Shown here: one piece after another, positions 18,099 to 27,063 of the stretch | Layout of the letters: the number at the start of each line of letters is the position of its first letter | Position numbering within the stretch: the first letter of the stretch is position 1 | From: Donghicola tyrosinivorans | Lineage (GTDB): Bacteria > Pseudomonadota > Alphaproteobacteria > Rhodobacterales > Rhodobacteraceae | Assembly: GCF_003003355.1 (NCBI RefSeq) | Contig: NZ_PVTQ01000001.1 | Location: 310,001 to 374,000 of the forward strand | Direction of reading: 5' to 3' | DNA length: 64,000 nucleotides | The notes under the pieces: model-generated | What the model was told of the DNA's origin: nothing | Seen by the model: the letters and a program-made list of their open reading frames with translations, nothing else | The model's database searches: none | Program-made: the position numbers and the translations under genes

Positions 18099-18769
18099 CC
18101 CATTCACACCATGCAATCTCGGCGCGCTCTGCGGGCCATCTGGCGTGCGAGCGTTGCGGCGCGGTCTTTCCTCTGTCTCAGGAAGGCCAGCCTTGTACCC
18201 GATGTGACCACAATCTGCGCTCGCGGGATATGCGCTCGATGCAGAAGGTCTGGGCGTGGTGGCTGGTGGGCGTGATGTGCTACATCCCCGCCAACCTGGA
18301 GCCGATGCTGCGCACCCGTACCCTGGTGCATACCAGCGAAGATACCATCGTTGCCGGTGCCATCGCCCTGATGCATCACGGCGATTACGGTGTGGCGGCG
18401 ATCATCCTGATTGCCTCGGTTGGCATTCCGGTCGCCAAATTCGCCGCCGTTGCCTATCTGGCCCTGTCGGTGCGCGGGGTGGGAAAGATGGCCCCCGGCC
18501 GCCGTCAGCACCTCTATGAACTGGTGGAATATATTGGCCGATGGTCGATGATCGACGTCTTTGTGGTTGCGATCCTTTCGGCTCTTGTGCAGCTAAACGT
18601 GGCGGCCAGCATTTCGCCCGGCCCTGCGGCCCTGACATTTGCGCTGTCGGTAATCTTTACGATGCTGGCGGCCCAGTCCTTTGACTCGCGTCTGATCTGG
18701 GACACTCTGGGCGATGACGTCCAGAACGATGCCCCTGACGCCGACCTACAAAAGAAGGAGCGCCCGTGA
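18095..18769 (+). CDS. Paraquat-inducible protein A family, second half-length protein
   Basis: 224 residues and homologous in plan to the preceding gene. It has a zinc-ribbon-like pair CERC and CTRC (about residues 17-38), then WAWWLVGVMCYIPANLEPML and further helices, with YIGRWSMIDVFVVAILSALV matching the PqiA signature. Its start overlaps the previous stop, and its own stop overlaps the GTG of the pqiB-like gene, so the three are translationally coupled. It probably forms the inner-membrane part of an MCE lipid-transport system together with the first half. Confidence 0.87.
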   Translation: MTHSHHAISARSAGHLACERCGAVFPLSQEGQPCTRCDHNLRSRDMRSMQKVWAWWLVGVMCYIPANLEPMLRTRTLVHTSEDTIVAGAIALMHHGDYGVAAIILIASVGIPVAKFAAVAYLALSVRGVGKMAPGRRQHLYELVEYIGRWSMIDVFVVAILSALVQLNVAASISPGPAALTFALSVIFTMLAAQSFDSRLIWDTLGDDVQNDAPDADLQKKERP

Positions 18770-20886
18770 GCGAGCCCGAAAACACCCCCGACGAGATTCT
18801 GGTCGAAAGCGCCGGACGTAGCATTCTGGAACGCGTGTCGATTGTCTGGCTGGTGCCCTTGGGCGCGCTGCTGATCGCTTTGGCGATTGCTTGGCAGCAC
18901 TGGCGCGACCGTGGCGCGTTGATCGAGATTATCTTTGAAGATGCCGCCGGTATCCGCGTGTCCGAAACGGAACTGAAGTTCCGCGATGTGACCGTGGGTG
19001 TGGTGGAAAGCGTCCGCTTGCAGGACGACATGCTGCATGTGGCCGTCGGTGTACGCATCGACAACCGCGTGGTGGAATTCGTGGATGAGGACGCAGTGTT
19101 CTGGGTCGTCCGCCCCGAGGTCTCGGCCCGTGGGGTGACAGGTCTGGATACGGTTCTGTCCGGTGTCTATCTGGAAGGCGAATGGGATAGCCAGCCGGGC
19201 ACGCCGCAAGACAGCTTTGAGGGCCGCGATACCGCCCCCTTGCTGAGCCCCGGTCAAAAGGGCCTGCAAATCACCCTGCGCGGTGTTGGCGACGAAGGCA
19301 TCACCGGCGATGCGCCCATCCTCTACCAAGGCGTTGAGGTCGGCGAGATCGGCCCCGCACGCATTGCCGAAGACGGGAACACCGTTCTTGCCGATGCGGT
19401 CATCTATGCGCCTTACGACCGGCGGATTACCTCGACCACGCGGTTCTGGAACACGTCGGGCTTTTCGCTAAGCTTCGGGCCGAACGGGGCCTCGGTGGAT
19501 TTTGCGACCATCTCGTCGCTGCTGGCAGGGGGGATCACCTTTGACACGGCAGCTTCTGGCGGCTTCCCCGCTGAAGATGGCGATGTTTTCGAGCTGTACG
19601 ATGCCGAAGAAGACGCCCGCGCCAGCCTCTTTGCCCGCGCCGAAGGGCCGTCCATCGACATGACGCTGATCTTTGACACCAACGTTGCAGGTCTGCGCCC
19701 TGATGCGCCGGTGGAACTGGCGGGCCTGAAGGTGGGCCGGATCACCAACCTGACTGGTCTTGTCGATCCCGAACGCTTCGGTGATGCGCAGGTGCGCCTA
19801 CTGGCCACGATGGCATTGCAGCCCGAACGTCTGGGTCTATCGACGGAAGATGACGCTGAGGGGCTGGATGTGATGCAATACCTGCAGCAAGCTGTGGCGG
19901 GCGGGATGCGTGCGCGACTGACCAATGCCTCGCTGCTGACCGGCGGCCTTAAGGTGGATCTGGTCACATTGGAAGGTGCACCCGCCGCCGAGTTGGACAT
20001 GAACGGCGTGCCGTTTCCGGTCTTTCCGACAGCACCGGCTGAATTGACCGACGTGGCGGCTACCGCTGAATCCGTCTTTAACCGAGTGAACAACCTGCCC
20101 ATTGAAGAGTTGCTGCAAAGCGGGATCGATTTCCTGAACAGCGCCACCTCGCTGGTCAGCAGCGAAGACGTGCGTGGCACACCCGAAGACCTGCGCGGCC
20201 TTCTTGGCGATATCCGCGGGATTGTCGGCTCTGAGAAGGTGCAGCAGGTGCCGGATCAGCTGTCCACCCTGATGACCGAGCTAACCGGCACGGCGTCCGA
20301 GTTGAACAAGACCCTAGCCGCGATCAATGAAAACGAACTGGTGGCCCATCTGACCAGCACCATCCAGACGTTGGATGAAACAGCCGCCTCGGCCAAAACC
20401 GCCATTGATGGGGTTCCGGAACTGCTGGATCAGGCGAATGTCGTGGTGGCCAAGCTGAACACCATTCCGGTGGAACGCCTGTCCGACGACCTATCTGGTC
20501 TGATCCAGGCGACCGAGGCTCTGATCGACACGCCGCAGGCCCGCAACCTGCCCACCGACATGAGCGCCGCCCTGAGCGAGCTGGCGCTTGTGCTGGAAGA
20601 GTTGCGCAATGGCGGTACGGTTGAGAATGTGAACCGTACGCTCCAGTCCGCTAGCAATGCGGCAGACCGGATCGCAGATGCCTCGCAAGAACTGCCCGCA
20701 CTGGTCAACCGTGTGAACGGGCTGGTGGCCAAGGCGCAGGGGCTGCTTGGGGACTATGACGGCAACTCGGCCGTGAACCGCGACGTGCGCAATGCCTTGC
20801 GTGCAGTGACCGAAGCTGCCCGTGCCTTGGATGGTCTGGCCAGTACGATTGAGCGCCGTCCGAACTCGTTGATTTTGGGAAGATGA
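18766..20886 (+). CDS. pqiB: MCE-domain lipid transport protein, PqiB family
   Basis: 706 residues. One N-terminal membrane anchor (about 25-43, WLVPLGALLIALAIAW) is followed by three MCE domains at about 50-140, 165-260 and 295-400. The C-terminal part (about 430-700) is rich in long helices and should form the coiled-coil needle that spans the periplasm in PqiB. In the family, hexamers of such proteins carry lipids between inner and outer membranes. The start is a GTG overlapping the upstream stop. Gene order PqiA-PqiA-PqiB-PqiC matches the E. coli pqi operon except for the split PqiA. Confidence 0.9.
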   Translation: MSEPENTPDEILVESAGRSILERVSIVWLVPLGALLIALAIAWQHWRDRGALIEIIFEDAAGIRVSETELKFRDVTVGVVESVRLQDDMLHVAVGVRIDNRVVEFVDEDAVFWVVRPEVSARGVTGLDTVLSGVYLEGEWDSQPGTPQDSFEGRDTAPLLSPGQKGLQITLRGVGDEGITGDAPILYQGVEVGEIGPARIAEDGNTVLADAVIYAPYDRRITSTTRFWNTSGFSLSFGPNGASVDFATISSLLAGGITFDTAASGGFPAEDGDVFELYDAEEDARASLFARAEGPSIDMTLIFDTNVAGLRPDAPVELAGLKVGRITNLTGLVDPERFGDAQVRLLATMALQPERLGLSTEDDAEGLDVMQYLQQAVAGGMRARLTNASLLTGGLKVDLVTLEGAPAAELDMNGVPFPVFPTAPAELTDVAATAESVFNRVNNLPIEELLQSGIDFLNSATSLVSSEDVRGTPEDLRGLLGDIRGIVGSEKVQQVPDQLSTLMTELTGTASELNKTLAAINENELVAHLTSTIQTLDETAASAKTAIDGVPELLDQANVVVAKLNTIPVERLSDDLSGLIQATEALIDTPQARNLPTDMSAALSELALVLEELRNGGTVENVNRTLQSASNAADRIADASQELPALVNRVNGLVAKAQGLLGDYDGNSAVNRDVRNALRAVTEAARALDGLASTIERRPNSLILGR

Positions 20887-20887
20887 T

Positions 20888-21454
20888 ATGAAGACCTCTT
20901 TTGCAATTGCCGCCCTGATCGCCCCAGTGATGACGCTGGGGGCCTGTAGCTCTGACGTGCGTCTGTCCGTGCCGGAGGTTCCCAGCGAGGTACGCGCCAA
21001 CTCCAGCTACCCCTCGCTTGAGGTGCGTCTGGTCAGCCTGCCCACCTATGCGGGCGAAGAGACCGTTGCCACCCAGAACGCCGATGGCACCATCACGGCC
21101 AACGCGGGGCTTCTGTGGGCCGACGATCCTGCGCGGTCACTGACCATGGCGCTGGCGCGCCAGTTGACCCAGATCACCGGTGCCACCGTCGCGCCCGAGC
21201 CGTGGCCCTTTGATGCCTATCCCGCAGGCCGCGTGGATATCCGCTTCAGCGATCTACTGGCGCAGGCAGACGGGACGCTGCTGTTGGCCGGTCAGTATTT
21301 CGTTGTGGACAGCGAAGGGCGGGGTCGGGATCGGGCGCGTCTGTTCCGGATCACCGAGACAATCGACGGTACCGGCAGCCCTGCCGATATTGCGCGCGCG
21401 CGCAGCGCAGCACTGGCAAAACTGGCCGAAGAGATTGTCCAGAACGGTCTTTGA
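20888..21454 (+). CDS. pqiC: PqiC-like outer-membrane lipoprotein
   Basis: 188 residues with a lipoprotein signal peptide ending in the lipobox LGAC (Cys at about residue 20). The mature part resembles the PqiC/YmbA ABC-transport auxiliary lipoprotein family: SYPSLEVRLVSLPTY near the start and YPAGRVDIRFSDLLA in the middle. In the family it receives the PqiB needle at the outer membrane. It follows the pqiB stop by one base and completes the operon. Confidence 0.85.
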   Translation: MKTSFAIAALIAPVMTLGACSSDVRLSVPEVPSEVRANSSYPSLEVRLVSLPTYAGEETVATQNADGTITANAGLLWADDPARSLTMALARQLTQITGATVAPEPWPFDAYPAGRVDIRFSDLLAQADGTLLLAGQYFVVDSEGRGRDRARLFRITETIDGTGSPADIARARSAALAKLAEEIVQNGL

Positions 21455-21606
21455 CCTATCCAAAAGGTGTCGGTTGGGCGGTTGTCCATCCGATTTACTG
21501 TGACTCCGATACATCGGGGAACGCGACCCTCGCTGCCTTGTCAGGCTAGTCATGTGCAAGACTTGAGATGTCTTCACGTAGGATGGCAAAGAAGAGCGAG
21601 GGTACA

Positions 21607-21813
21607 ATGTCAGCTATTTCCACCACCCAATGCGAGCAGGTTCTGCTTAGCAGCAGCGACCTTTCCAAGGCGTCGCTGGCGACGCGCATTCTGATTGGCC
21701 GACTGCGCAACGAAGTCAAAGGCGCCCCCGATAGTCTGGGCGAGAAGGCCGCTGAACTGGCAAAGTTCGCGTCCGAAAATGACTACGCCGCCAACGATCT
21801 GGCCAATCTCTGA
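21607..21813 (+). CDS. Small helical protein, unknown function
   Basis: 68 residues, not recognised. It is predicted soluble and helical, with ISTTQCEQVLLSSSDLSKAS near the start and ENDYAANDLANL at the end. GCGAGGG precedes the ATG at 21607. It lies 19 bases upstream of a larger protein gene with similarly high codon quality, and the pair is probably one transcript. Upstream, CCGATACATCGG (21509-21520) and AAGAC/GTCTT are small inverted repeats that could be operators. Confidence 0.6.
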   Translation: MSAISTTQCEQVLLSSSDLSKASLATRILIGRLRNEVKGAPDSLGEKAAELAKFASENDYAANDLANL

Positions 21814-21832
21814 GTAGGTAAGGAATATCCCG

Positions 21833-22819
21833 ATGAAAAACGAACTGCTTACCGTTGCTGAAGCTGCTGCTCGTATCGAAGCTGGCGCGATCATGTCGAT
21901 TGCAGGCGATGCCCCTCTGCTGGCACAGCTGCCCAAAGGAAACTGGATTGGCGGCACGTCGGTCTATTTCGTGACTGACGCTGGCGGCGCTGTTGTCCGC
22001 GATAAGGTCTTCTGCACCACCTTCGAAGGCGTTGCTTCGGCCGCCCCTGCCTACTATGGCGCGGATAGCCTGAAGGCCATTTCGAACGGCTACAAGCGCG
22101 GCGGTTTCACCGTCCTGCTGATCCCTGCTTTCAGCGGTGCGCACACCACCTTTGCGCTGGAAGCGCCCATGTACAATGACCTGTTTGCACAGCCGCTGGT
22201 GGGCTGGATCTCGGGCATCCATCTGGATGATCTGGGCAAGGCAAAGCCGATGGTCTTTGACGGCGCCACCGGCACCGGCCACGAAGATGGCGCTGTGGCA
22301 CTGCATGTGGCTCTGCCCGAAGGCGCCTCGGTCTCGACCGACATCGTCAACATCTTCAGCCAGGGCAATGATGCCAAGACCACCTTCACCTTCCCCGAAG
22401 GCGGCTTCTCGGCCAAGAATGTTTCGGTGAACGGCGAGACGGTAAATCTGGCCCAGTACCTGACCGACAACAACATCGATACCCGTTTGCCGCTGGTTGC
22501 GAACTACGCCGGCGCGCTGGTCAACGTATCGGTACAGGCGGTGGACACCGATGCAGGCGAAGTGGCCTTCTACGCGCCCGTCGTTCCCGGTGTTGAGTAC
22601 CAGATGGCATCTCCCGTGGCAGACTACGCTGGCACCTTCGCGGCAAATCTGACCGATGCAGGTGACGGCCAGTATTCGTGCAACTGCATTCTGAACTACC
22701 TCTACGGCGAGCTGGAAGGCAAATCGACCGGCACCTTCACCGGTCCTGTGACCTTCGGCGAAATCGCCTACATCCTGCTGAACCAGACGCTGGTCAAGCT
22801 GGACATCAAAGCGGCATAA
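21833..22819 (+). CDS. Conserved protein with FIST-like C-terminal features (possibly DUF6976)
   Basis: 328 residues, no signal peptide or membrane helix. The C-terminal segment GQYSCNCILNYLYGELEGK resembles the cysteine-containing end of FIST sensory domains, and the N-terminal half has the alternating strand pattern of that fold; I recall a DUF6976 family with this look but cannot confirm it. FIST domains are proposed small-ligand sensors, so a ligand-binding role is a guess. AAGGA precedes the ATG. It follows the 68-residue gene by 19 bases and ends in an efficient terminator. Confidence 0.6.
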   Translation: MKNELLTVAEAAARIEAGAIMSIAGDAPLLAQLPKGNWIGGTSVYFVTDAGGAVVRDKVFCTTFEGVASAAPAYYGADSLKAISNGYKRGGFTVLLIPAFSGAHTTFALEAPMYNDLFAQPLVGWISGIHLDDLGKAKPMVFDGATGTGHEDGAVALHVALPEGASVSTDIVNIFSQGNDAKTTFTFPEGGFSAKNVSVNGETVNLAQYLTDNNIDTRLPLVANYAGALVNVSVQAVDTDAGEVAFYAPVVPGVEYQMASPVADYAGTFAANLTDAGDGQYSCNCILNYLYGELEGKSTGTFTGPVTFGEIAYILLNQTLVKLDIKAA

Positions 22820-22851
22820 TCCCGTAGACTTACCTGAAATCCTTACGGGAT
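22819..22851. repeat. Inverted repeat after the FIST-like gene
   Basis: Arms ATCCCGTA (22819-22826) and TACGGGAT (22844-22851) flank 17 bases. It lies directly before the terminator and may be part of the 3' end structure of the transcript. Confidence 0.5.
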
Positions 22852-22855
22852 AAGA

Positions 22856-22890
22856 AACGCCCCGCAGATCACTGCGGGGCGTTTTGTTTT
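22856..22890 (+). terminator. Strong intrinsic terminator between convergent genes
   Basis: Perfect 12-bp arms AACGCCCCGCAG and CTGCGGGGCGTT with loop ATCA, followed by TTGTTTT. The A-rich 5' side could also serve the convergent iron-binding protein gene. Confidence 0.9.
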
Positions 22891-22920
22891 GGCTCAGTTC
22901 TGGTGCGGTGAACGCGGCGA

Positions 22921-23934
22921 TCAGCCGTCGTAGTCCACCTGTTCGGTCAGGCGCAGGGCGTCATCGCGCAGGCGGGCCAGATCCATCAGATCCACGTTGT
23001 CTGCGGTAAAGCTGCCCCAGCTTGCCACCAGTTCGCTGGGTGTCGAGCCGTTGGCGATCGGGTATTCGCTGTTCACTTCGGCGTAGATTTCCTGCGCTTC
23101 GGGCGAGGCAAGGAATTCCATCAGCTTGACAGCGTTGTCGTGGTTCGGGGCGGCTTTGGTCATCACAACGCCCGAGATGTTCACATGGGTGCCGCCGTCT
23201 TCGAATTCGGGGAAGATCAGGCGCACGCTGTTGGCCCATTCGGTCTGCTCGGCATCACCCAGCATCTGGCCCATGTAGTAGGTGTTGCCAAGGCTGATGT
23301 CGCACTGGCCGGCCCAGATCGCTTTGACCTGTGCGCGGTCGTTGCCTTCGGGTTTACGCGCAAGGTTCGCCTTGATGCCTTCCAGCCAAGTGGTGGTGTA
23401 TTCTTCACCGTGGTGCGAGATCATCGCAGCGGTCAGCGCCAGCATATAGTCATGGGTGCCCGAACGGGTGCAGATGCGGCCTTTCCACTTGGGATCGGCC
23501 AGATCCTCGTAAGAGGTCAGATCGCCATCGGCCACACGCTCTTTCGAGGCATAGACCACGCGGGCACGGGTGGTGAGACCCCACCAATGACCTGCGGGAT
23601 CATGGTAGAGGGCAGGGATGCTTTGGGTCAGCACGTCGCTGGTCACAGGCTGGCTAAGGCCCGCATCCACTACGGCGGCCAGACGCGAGATATCGACGGT
23701 GAAGACCAGATCGGCAGGGGTGCGGTCACCCTCGGCCACCAGACGCTCCAGCATGCCGTCCTTGAGGTAAGCCATGTTTACGTCGATGCCGGTCTCTTCG
23801 GTGAAGGCGTCAAACAGCGGCTGGATCAGCTCGGGCTGACGGTTCGAGTAGACGTTGACCTCTTCGGCGAAGGCAGGCGCGGCGATGGCCAGCGCGGTTC
23901 CGGCAAAAAGGGCGGTCTTAACTTGCGCAAACAT
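22921..23934 (-). CDS. Periplasmic iron(III)-binding protein of an ABC transporter (FbpA-like)
   Basis: 337 residues with a signal peptide cleaved near residue 23 (AAPAFA-EE). The mature protein begins VNVYSNRQPELIQPLFDAF, as in FbpA/FutA proteins, and contains the paired tyrosines of NTYYMG, which bind ferric iron in this family. By family it delivers Fe3+ to an inner-membrane permease, but no permease or ATPase gene is adjacent, so partners must be encoded elsewhere. No Fur-like box was evident in the short upstream region. Confidence 0.9.
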   Translation of the reverse strand: MFAQVKTALFAGTALAIAAPAFAEEVNVYSNRQPELIQPLFDAFTEETGIDVNMAYLKDGMLERLVAEGDRTPADLVFTVDISRLAAVVDAGLSQPVTSDVLTQSIPALYHDPAGHWWGLTTRARVVYASKERVADGDLTSYEDLADPKWKGRICTRSGTHDYMLALTAAMISHHGEEYTTTWLEGIKANLARKPEGNDRAQVKAIWAGQCDISLGNTYYMGQMLGDAEQTEWANSVRLIFPEFEDGGTHVNISGVVMTKAAPNHDNAVKLMEFLASPEAQEIYAEVNSEYPIANGSTPSELVASWGSFTADNVDLMDLARLRDDALRLTEQVDYDG

Positions 23935-24005
23935 GGTGATCCTCTGCGTTGGTCAATTTCCGCCCTTAAACCTGACTAAACTTGTCGGGTCAATACCTGA
24001 TTGCT

Positions 24006-24830
24006 TTAGTCGGCTTTCTCTGCGGCCTTGGCTGCGTCCCAGAGCGCGTCCATTTCCTCTAGGGTGCTGTCTTTGGGATGTTTGCCCTTTGCGGCAAGGG
24101 CGGCCTCTATGCTGCGGAAACGACGGGTGAATTTCGCATTCGTCCCGCGCAGAGCCTCTTCGGGATCAACGCCCAAGTGACGGGCCAGATTGGCGACCAC
24201 GAACAGGATGTCGCCCATCTCGTCGCGGACTTCGTCTTCGGTCAACTTATCGCGAGCCTCGACCAGTTCTCGGGCTTCTTCTTGCAGTTTATCTAGGACC
24301 ATCTCTGTCGCGGGCCAGTCAAAGCCCACACGGGCCGCTCGGTTTTGCAGTTTGACCGCCCGTTGCAAGGCGGGCAGTGCAATGGCCACATCATCCAGCA
24401 CACCGGTTTGCTTTTTCGCGGCACGCTCCGCTGCTTTGACCTTTTCCCAATCCAGTGTCTGCTGCGCTGCGCTTTTGTCGCGGCTTTCATCCCCGAACAC
24501 ATGGGGATGGCGGTTGATCATCTTTTCGCTGATCGCCCCGACAATATCCTGAAAATCGAACATTCCCGCGTCCTGCGCCATCTGTGCGTGGAACACCGAC
24601 TGGAACAGTAGATCACCCAGTTCCGATTTCAGTTCGTCCCATGCCTCGCGCTCAATCGCGTCGCGCACCTCATAGGCTTCTTCGATGGTGTAGGGGGCGA
24701 TGGTCGCGAAGGTCTGTTCAATGTCCCAAGGGCAACCGTTTTGCGGATCGCGCAACCTGCGCATGATCTCCAGCAGTTGCGGCATTCCTTGCAGGTCATG
24801 GATCGGATCTTGGGGCATTGCGTGTTCCAT
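24006..24830 (-). CDS. mazG: Nucleoside triphosphate pyrophosphohydrolase
   Basis: Hydrolyses NTPs to NMP and pyrophosphate, protecting nucleotide pools. About 274 residues with two MazG domains. The first has CPWDIEQTF, EEAYEVRDAIE and ELGDLLFQSVFHAQMA; the second has EEARELVEARDKL and DEMGDILFVVANLARHL, giving the paired EExxE and ExxD metal-binding motifs. Two starts are four codons apart (24830 and 24818); neither has a strong ribosome-binding site. It diverges from the amidohydrolase gene with about 51 bases between the starts. Confidence 0.93.
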   Translation of the reverse strand: MEHAMPQDPIHDLQGMPQLLEIMRRLRDPQNGCPWDIEQTFATIAPYTIEEAYEVRDAIEREAWDELKSELGDLLFQSVFHAQMAQDAGMFDFQDIVGAISEKMINRHPHVFGDESRDKSAAQQTLDWEKVKAAERAAKKQTGVLDDVAIALPALQRAVKLQNRAARVGFDWPATEMVLDKLQEEARELVEARDKLTEDEVRDEMGDILFVVANLARHLGVDPEEALRGTNAKFTRRFRSIEAALAAKGKHPKDSTLEEMDALWDAAKAAEKAD

Positions 24831-24881
24831 CAGTTTCGGATTTGGTGCCACCGTGCCGCCCAACGCCGAAGGAGTCCAGTC

Positions 24882-26060
24882 ATGGCCGTGGTAAACCGCA
24901 TCGCAGATTATGCCGCCGAGATGACGGCATGGCGACGCCATTTGCACCAGATGCCGGAACTGGGGTTTGGTTGCGTCAAGACGGCGGCTTTCGTTGTTGA
25001 AAAGCTGAAGGAATTTGGCGTCGACGAAATCCACGAAGGCATTGCCCAAACCGGCGTTGTTGCGATCATCAACGGTCAAGGCAGTGGCCCGACCATCGGC
25101 CTGCGCGCCGACATGGACGCTCTGCCGATCAAAGAGGCGACGGGCGCGGAATATGCCAGCAAGGTCGAAGGCGCCATGCACGCCTGCGGTCACGACGGCC
25201 ACACCACCATGCTGCTGGGGGCTGCCCGCTATCTGGCCGAGACGCGCAAATTCTCGGGCCGCGCGGCGCTGATCTTCCAGCCCGCCGAAGAGGATGGCGG
25301 CGGTGCAGGCGTGATGGTGGATGAGGGGATCATGGATCGCTTTGACATCGCCCGTGTGTTTGCGATGCACAATGCGCCGAACCTTCCTGTGGGCGAAATC
25401 GTCACCACCCCCGGTCCCATTATGGCCGCAGTGGATACCTTTAGCATTAATGTGAAGGGCAAAGGCGGCCACGCCGCGCAGCCCCATAGTTGCGTTGATC
25501 CCGTTGTAGCCGCTTGCGGCATTGTGCAGGCGATCCAGACCATCGTCAGCCGCAACCACCATGCGCTGGACGATCTGGTGATCTCGGTCACCCAGATCCA
25601 CACGGGCAGCGCCGAGAATATCATCCCCGACAGCGCCTATATCAACGGCACGGTCCGCAGCTTTGATCCCGCAGTGCAGGACATGGTCGAGGGTCGCCTG
25701 AAGGCCATCGTTGAGGGCCAAGCCATGGCCTACGGAGTCACCGCTGATCTGACCTATTTCCGCGATTACCCGCCCACCGTGAACGATGCGCAGCAGACAG
25801 CCTTTGCCGCGCAGGTCGCCCGCGAAGTGGTGGGTGCTGATAAGGTGGACGCGAATGTCGATCGCGAAATGGGGGCCGAGGATTTCGCCTACATGCTACA
25901 GGCCCGCCCCGGTGCCTATCTGTTTTTGGGGCAGGGGGAAGGACCCGTCTGTCACCACCCCGCCTTTGATTTCAACGATGAGATCGCCCCCATTGGTGCC
26001 AGCTTTTTCGCCCGTCTGGTCGAACTGGCCCAACCGCAGAATGACTTTGAGGAGGTCTAA
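24882..26060 (+). CDS. M20 family amidohydrolase (hippurate hydrolase-like)
   Basis: 392 residues of the M20D peptidase/amidohydrolase family. Metal-site motifs are visible: GLRADMDALPI, HACGHDGH, QPAEEDGGGA and the late GAEDFAYML; HSCVDPVVAA lies in the dimerisation domain region. Relatives cleave N-acyl amino acids, hippurate or indole-3-acetyl conjugates; the substrate here is unknown. AAGGAG lies 10 bases before the ATG. The agmatinase gene begins 3 bases after its stop, suggesting the two act in one nitrogen-catabolic route. Confidence 0.92.
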   Translation: MAVVNRIADYAAEMTAWRRHLHQMPELGFGCVKTAAFVVEKLKEFGVDEIHEGIAQTGVVAIINGQGSGPTIGLRADMDALPIKEATGAEYASKVEGAMHACGHDGHTTMLLGAARYLAETRKFSGRAALIFQPAEEDGGGAGVMVDEGIMDRFDIARVFAMHNAPNLPVGEIVTTPGPIMAAVDTFSINVKGKGGHAAQPHSCVDPVVAACGIVQAIQTIVSRNHHALDDLVISVTQIHTGSAENIIPDSAYINGTVRSFDPAVQDMVEGRLKAIVEGQAMAYGVTADLTYFRDYPPTVNDAQQTAFAAQVAREVVGADKVDANVDREMGAEDFAYMLQARPGAYLFLGQGEGPVCHHPAFDFNDEIAPIGASFFARLVELAQPQNDFEEV

Positions 26061-26063
26061 GAG

Positions 26064-27032
26064 ATGGCTCTGGAAGACGCAAAAAAGCAGGTTGATACCG
26101 CGTTCACCCATGAGGACCGCCGTGGTCTGCGCTATGAGAACGCCTTTGGCGGCGCGACATCTTTCCTGCGCCGGAACTACACCAAGGACCTGACCGGCGT
26201 GGATGTGGCCATCACCGGCGTGCCCTTTGATCAGGCCGTGACCAACCGCACCGGCACCCGACTTGGCCCGCGCGCGATCCGCGAGGCAAGCACCCTGCAG
26301 CCATATGATCCGCCCTATGGCTGGGGCTTTGATCCGCTCTCGGAATTCACCGTGGTGGACTATGGCGATCTGGCCTTTGACTATGCCCATACCCCCAGCT
26401 TTCCGGGGCGCTTGACCAGCCATATCAAGGGTATTCTGGACGCGGGCGCGGCCAGCATAACGTTGGGCGGCGATCACTATATCAGCTTCCCGATCCTGCG
26501 GGCTTATGCCGAGAAATACGGCCCCCTCTCGCTGCTGCATTTCGACGCGCATTCGGACACTTGGGCCGACGATGATTTCGACCGGATCGACCACGGCACA
26601 ATGTTCTACAAGGCCGTGAAAGAAGGTCTGATCGACCCCAAGCGCAGCGTGCAGGTGGGCATCCGCACGGTGAACGACGACAACCTTGGCGTTCCCACAA
26701 TCGACGCCCGCGAAGTCCATGAGACCGGCCCCGTAGCCGTCGCCAAGAAAATTAAAGAAATTCTGGGGGATAACCAGACATACCTGACGTTTGACATTGA
26801 CTGTCTGGACCCAGCTTTCGCCCCCGGTACCGGCACGCCGGTCTGGGGCGGCCTGACCAGCGGGCAGGCCTCGATCATCCTGCGGGATATTGCAGGCATC
26901 AACATCGTTGGCGGTGACGTGGTTGAGGTTTCGCCCCCGTTCGACACCACCGGCGCAACTGCCATTGCAGGGGCGCATGTGGCGATGGAAATTCTGTGCC
27001 TTTGGGCTTGGACCCGCCGCACCAGCACCTAA
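26064..27032 (+). CDS. speB: Agmatinase (ureohydrolase family)
   Basis: 322 residues of the arginase/agmatinase family, which hydrolyses agmatine to putrescine and urea. Manganese-ligand motifs are all present: GGDH, DAHSD and DIDCLDPAFAPGTGTP, with EVSPPFD near the end. Assignment to agmatinase rather than another guanidino hydrolase is by overall similarity and is less certain than the family. GAGGTCTAAGAG before the ATG serves as the ribosome-binding site inside the end of the upstream gene, so the two are coupled. Confidence 0.87.
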   Translation: MALEDAKKQVDTAFTHEDRRGLRYENAFGGATSFLRRNYTKDLTGVDVAITGVPFDQAVTNRTGTRLGPRAIREASTLQPYDPPYGWGFDPLSEFTVVDYGDLAFDYAHTPSFPGRLTSHIKGILDAGAASITLGGDHYISFPILRAYAEKYGPLSLLHFDAHSDTWADDDFDRIDHGTMFYKAVKEGLIDPKRSVQVGIRTVNDDNLGVPTIDAREVHETGPVAVAKKIKEILGDNQTYLTFDIDCLDPAFAPGTGTPVWGGLTSGQASIILRDIAGINIVGGDVVEVSPPFDTTGATAIAGAHVAMEILCLWAWTRRTST

Positions 27033-27063
27033 GTAAACAGGGTAAACGCTGGAAAGGACCCCC

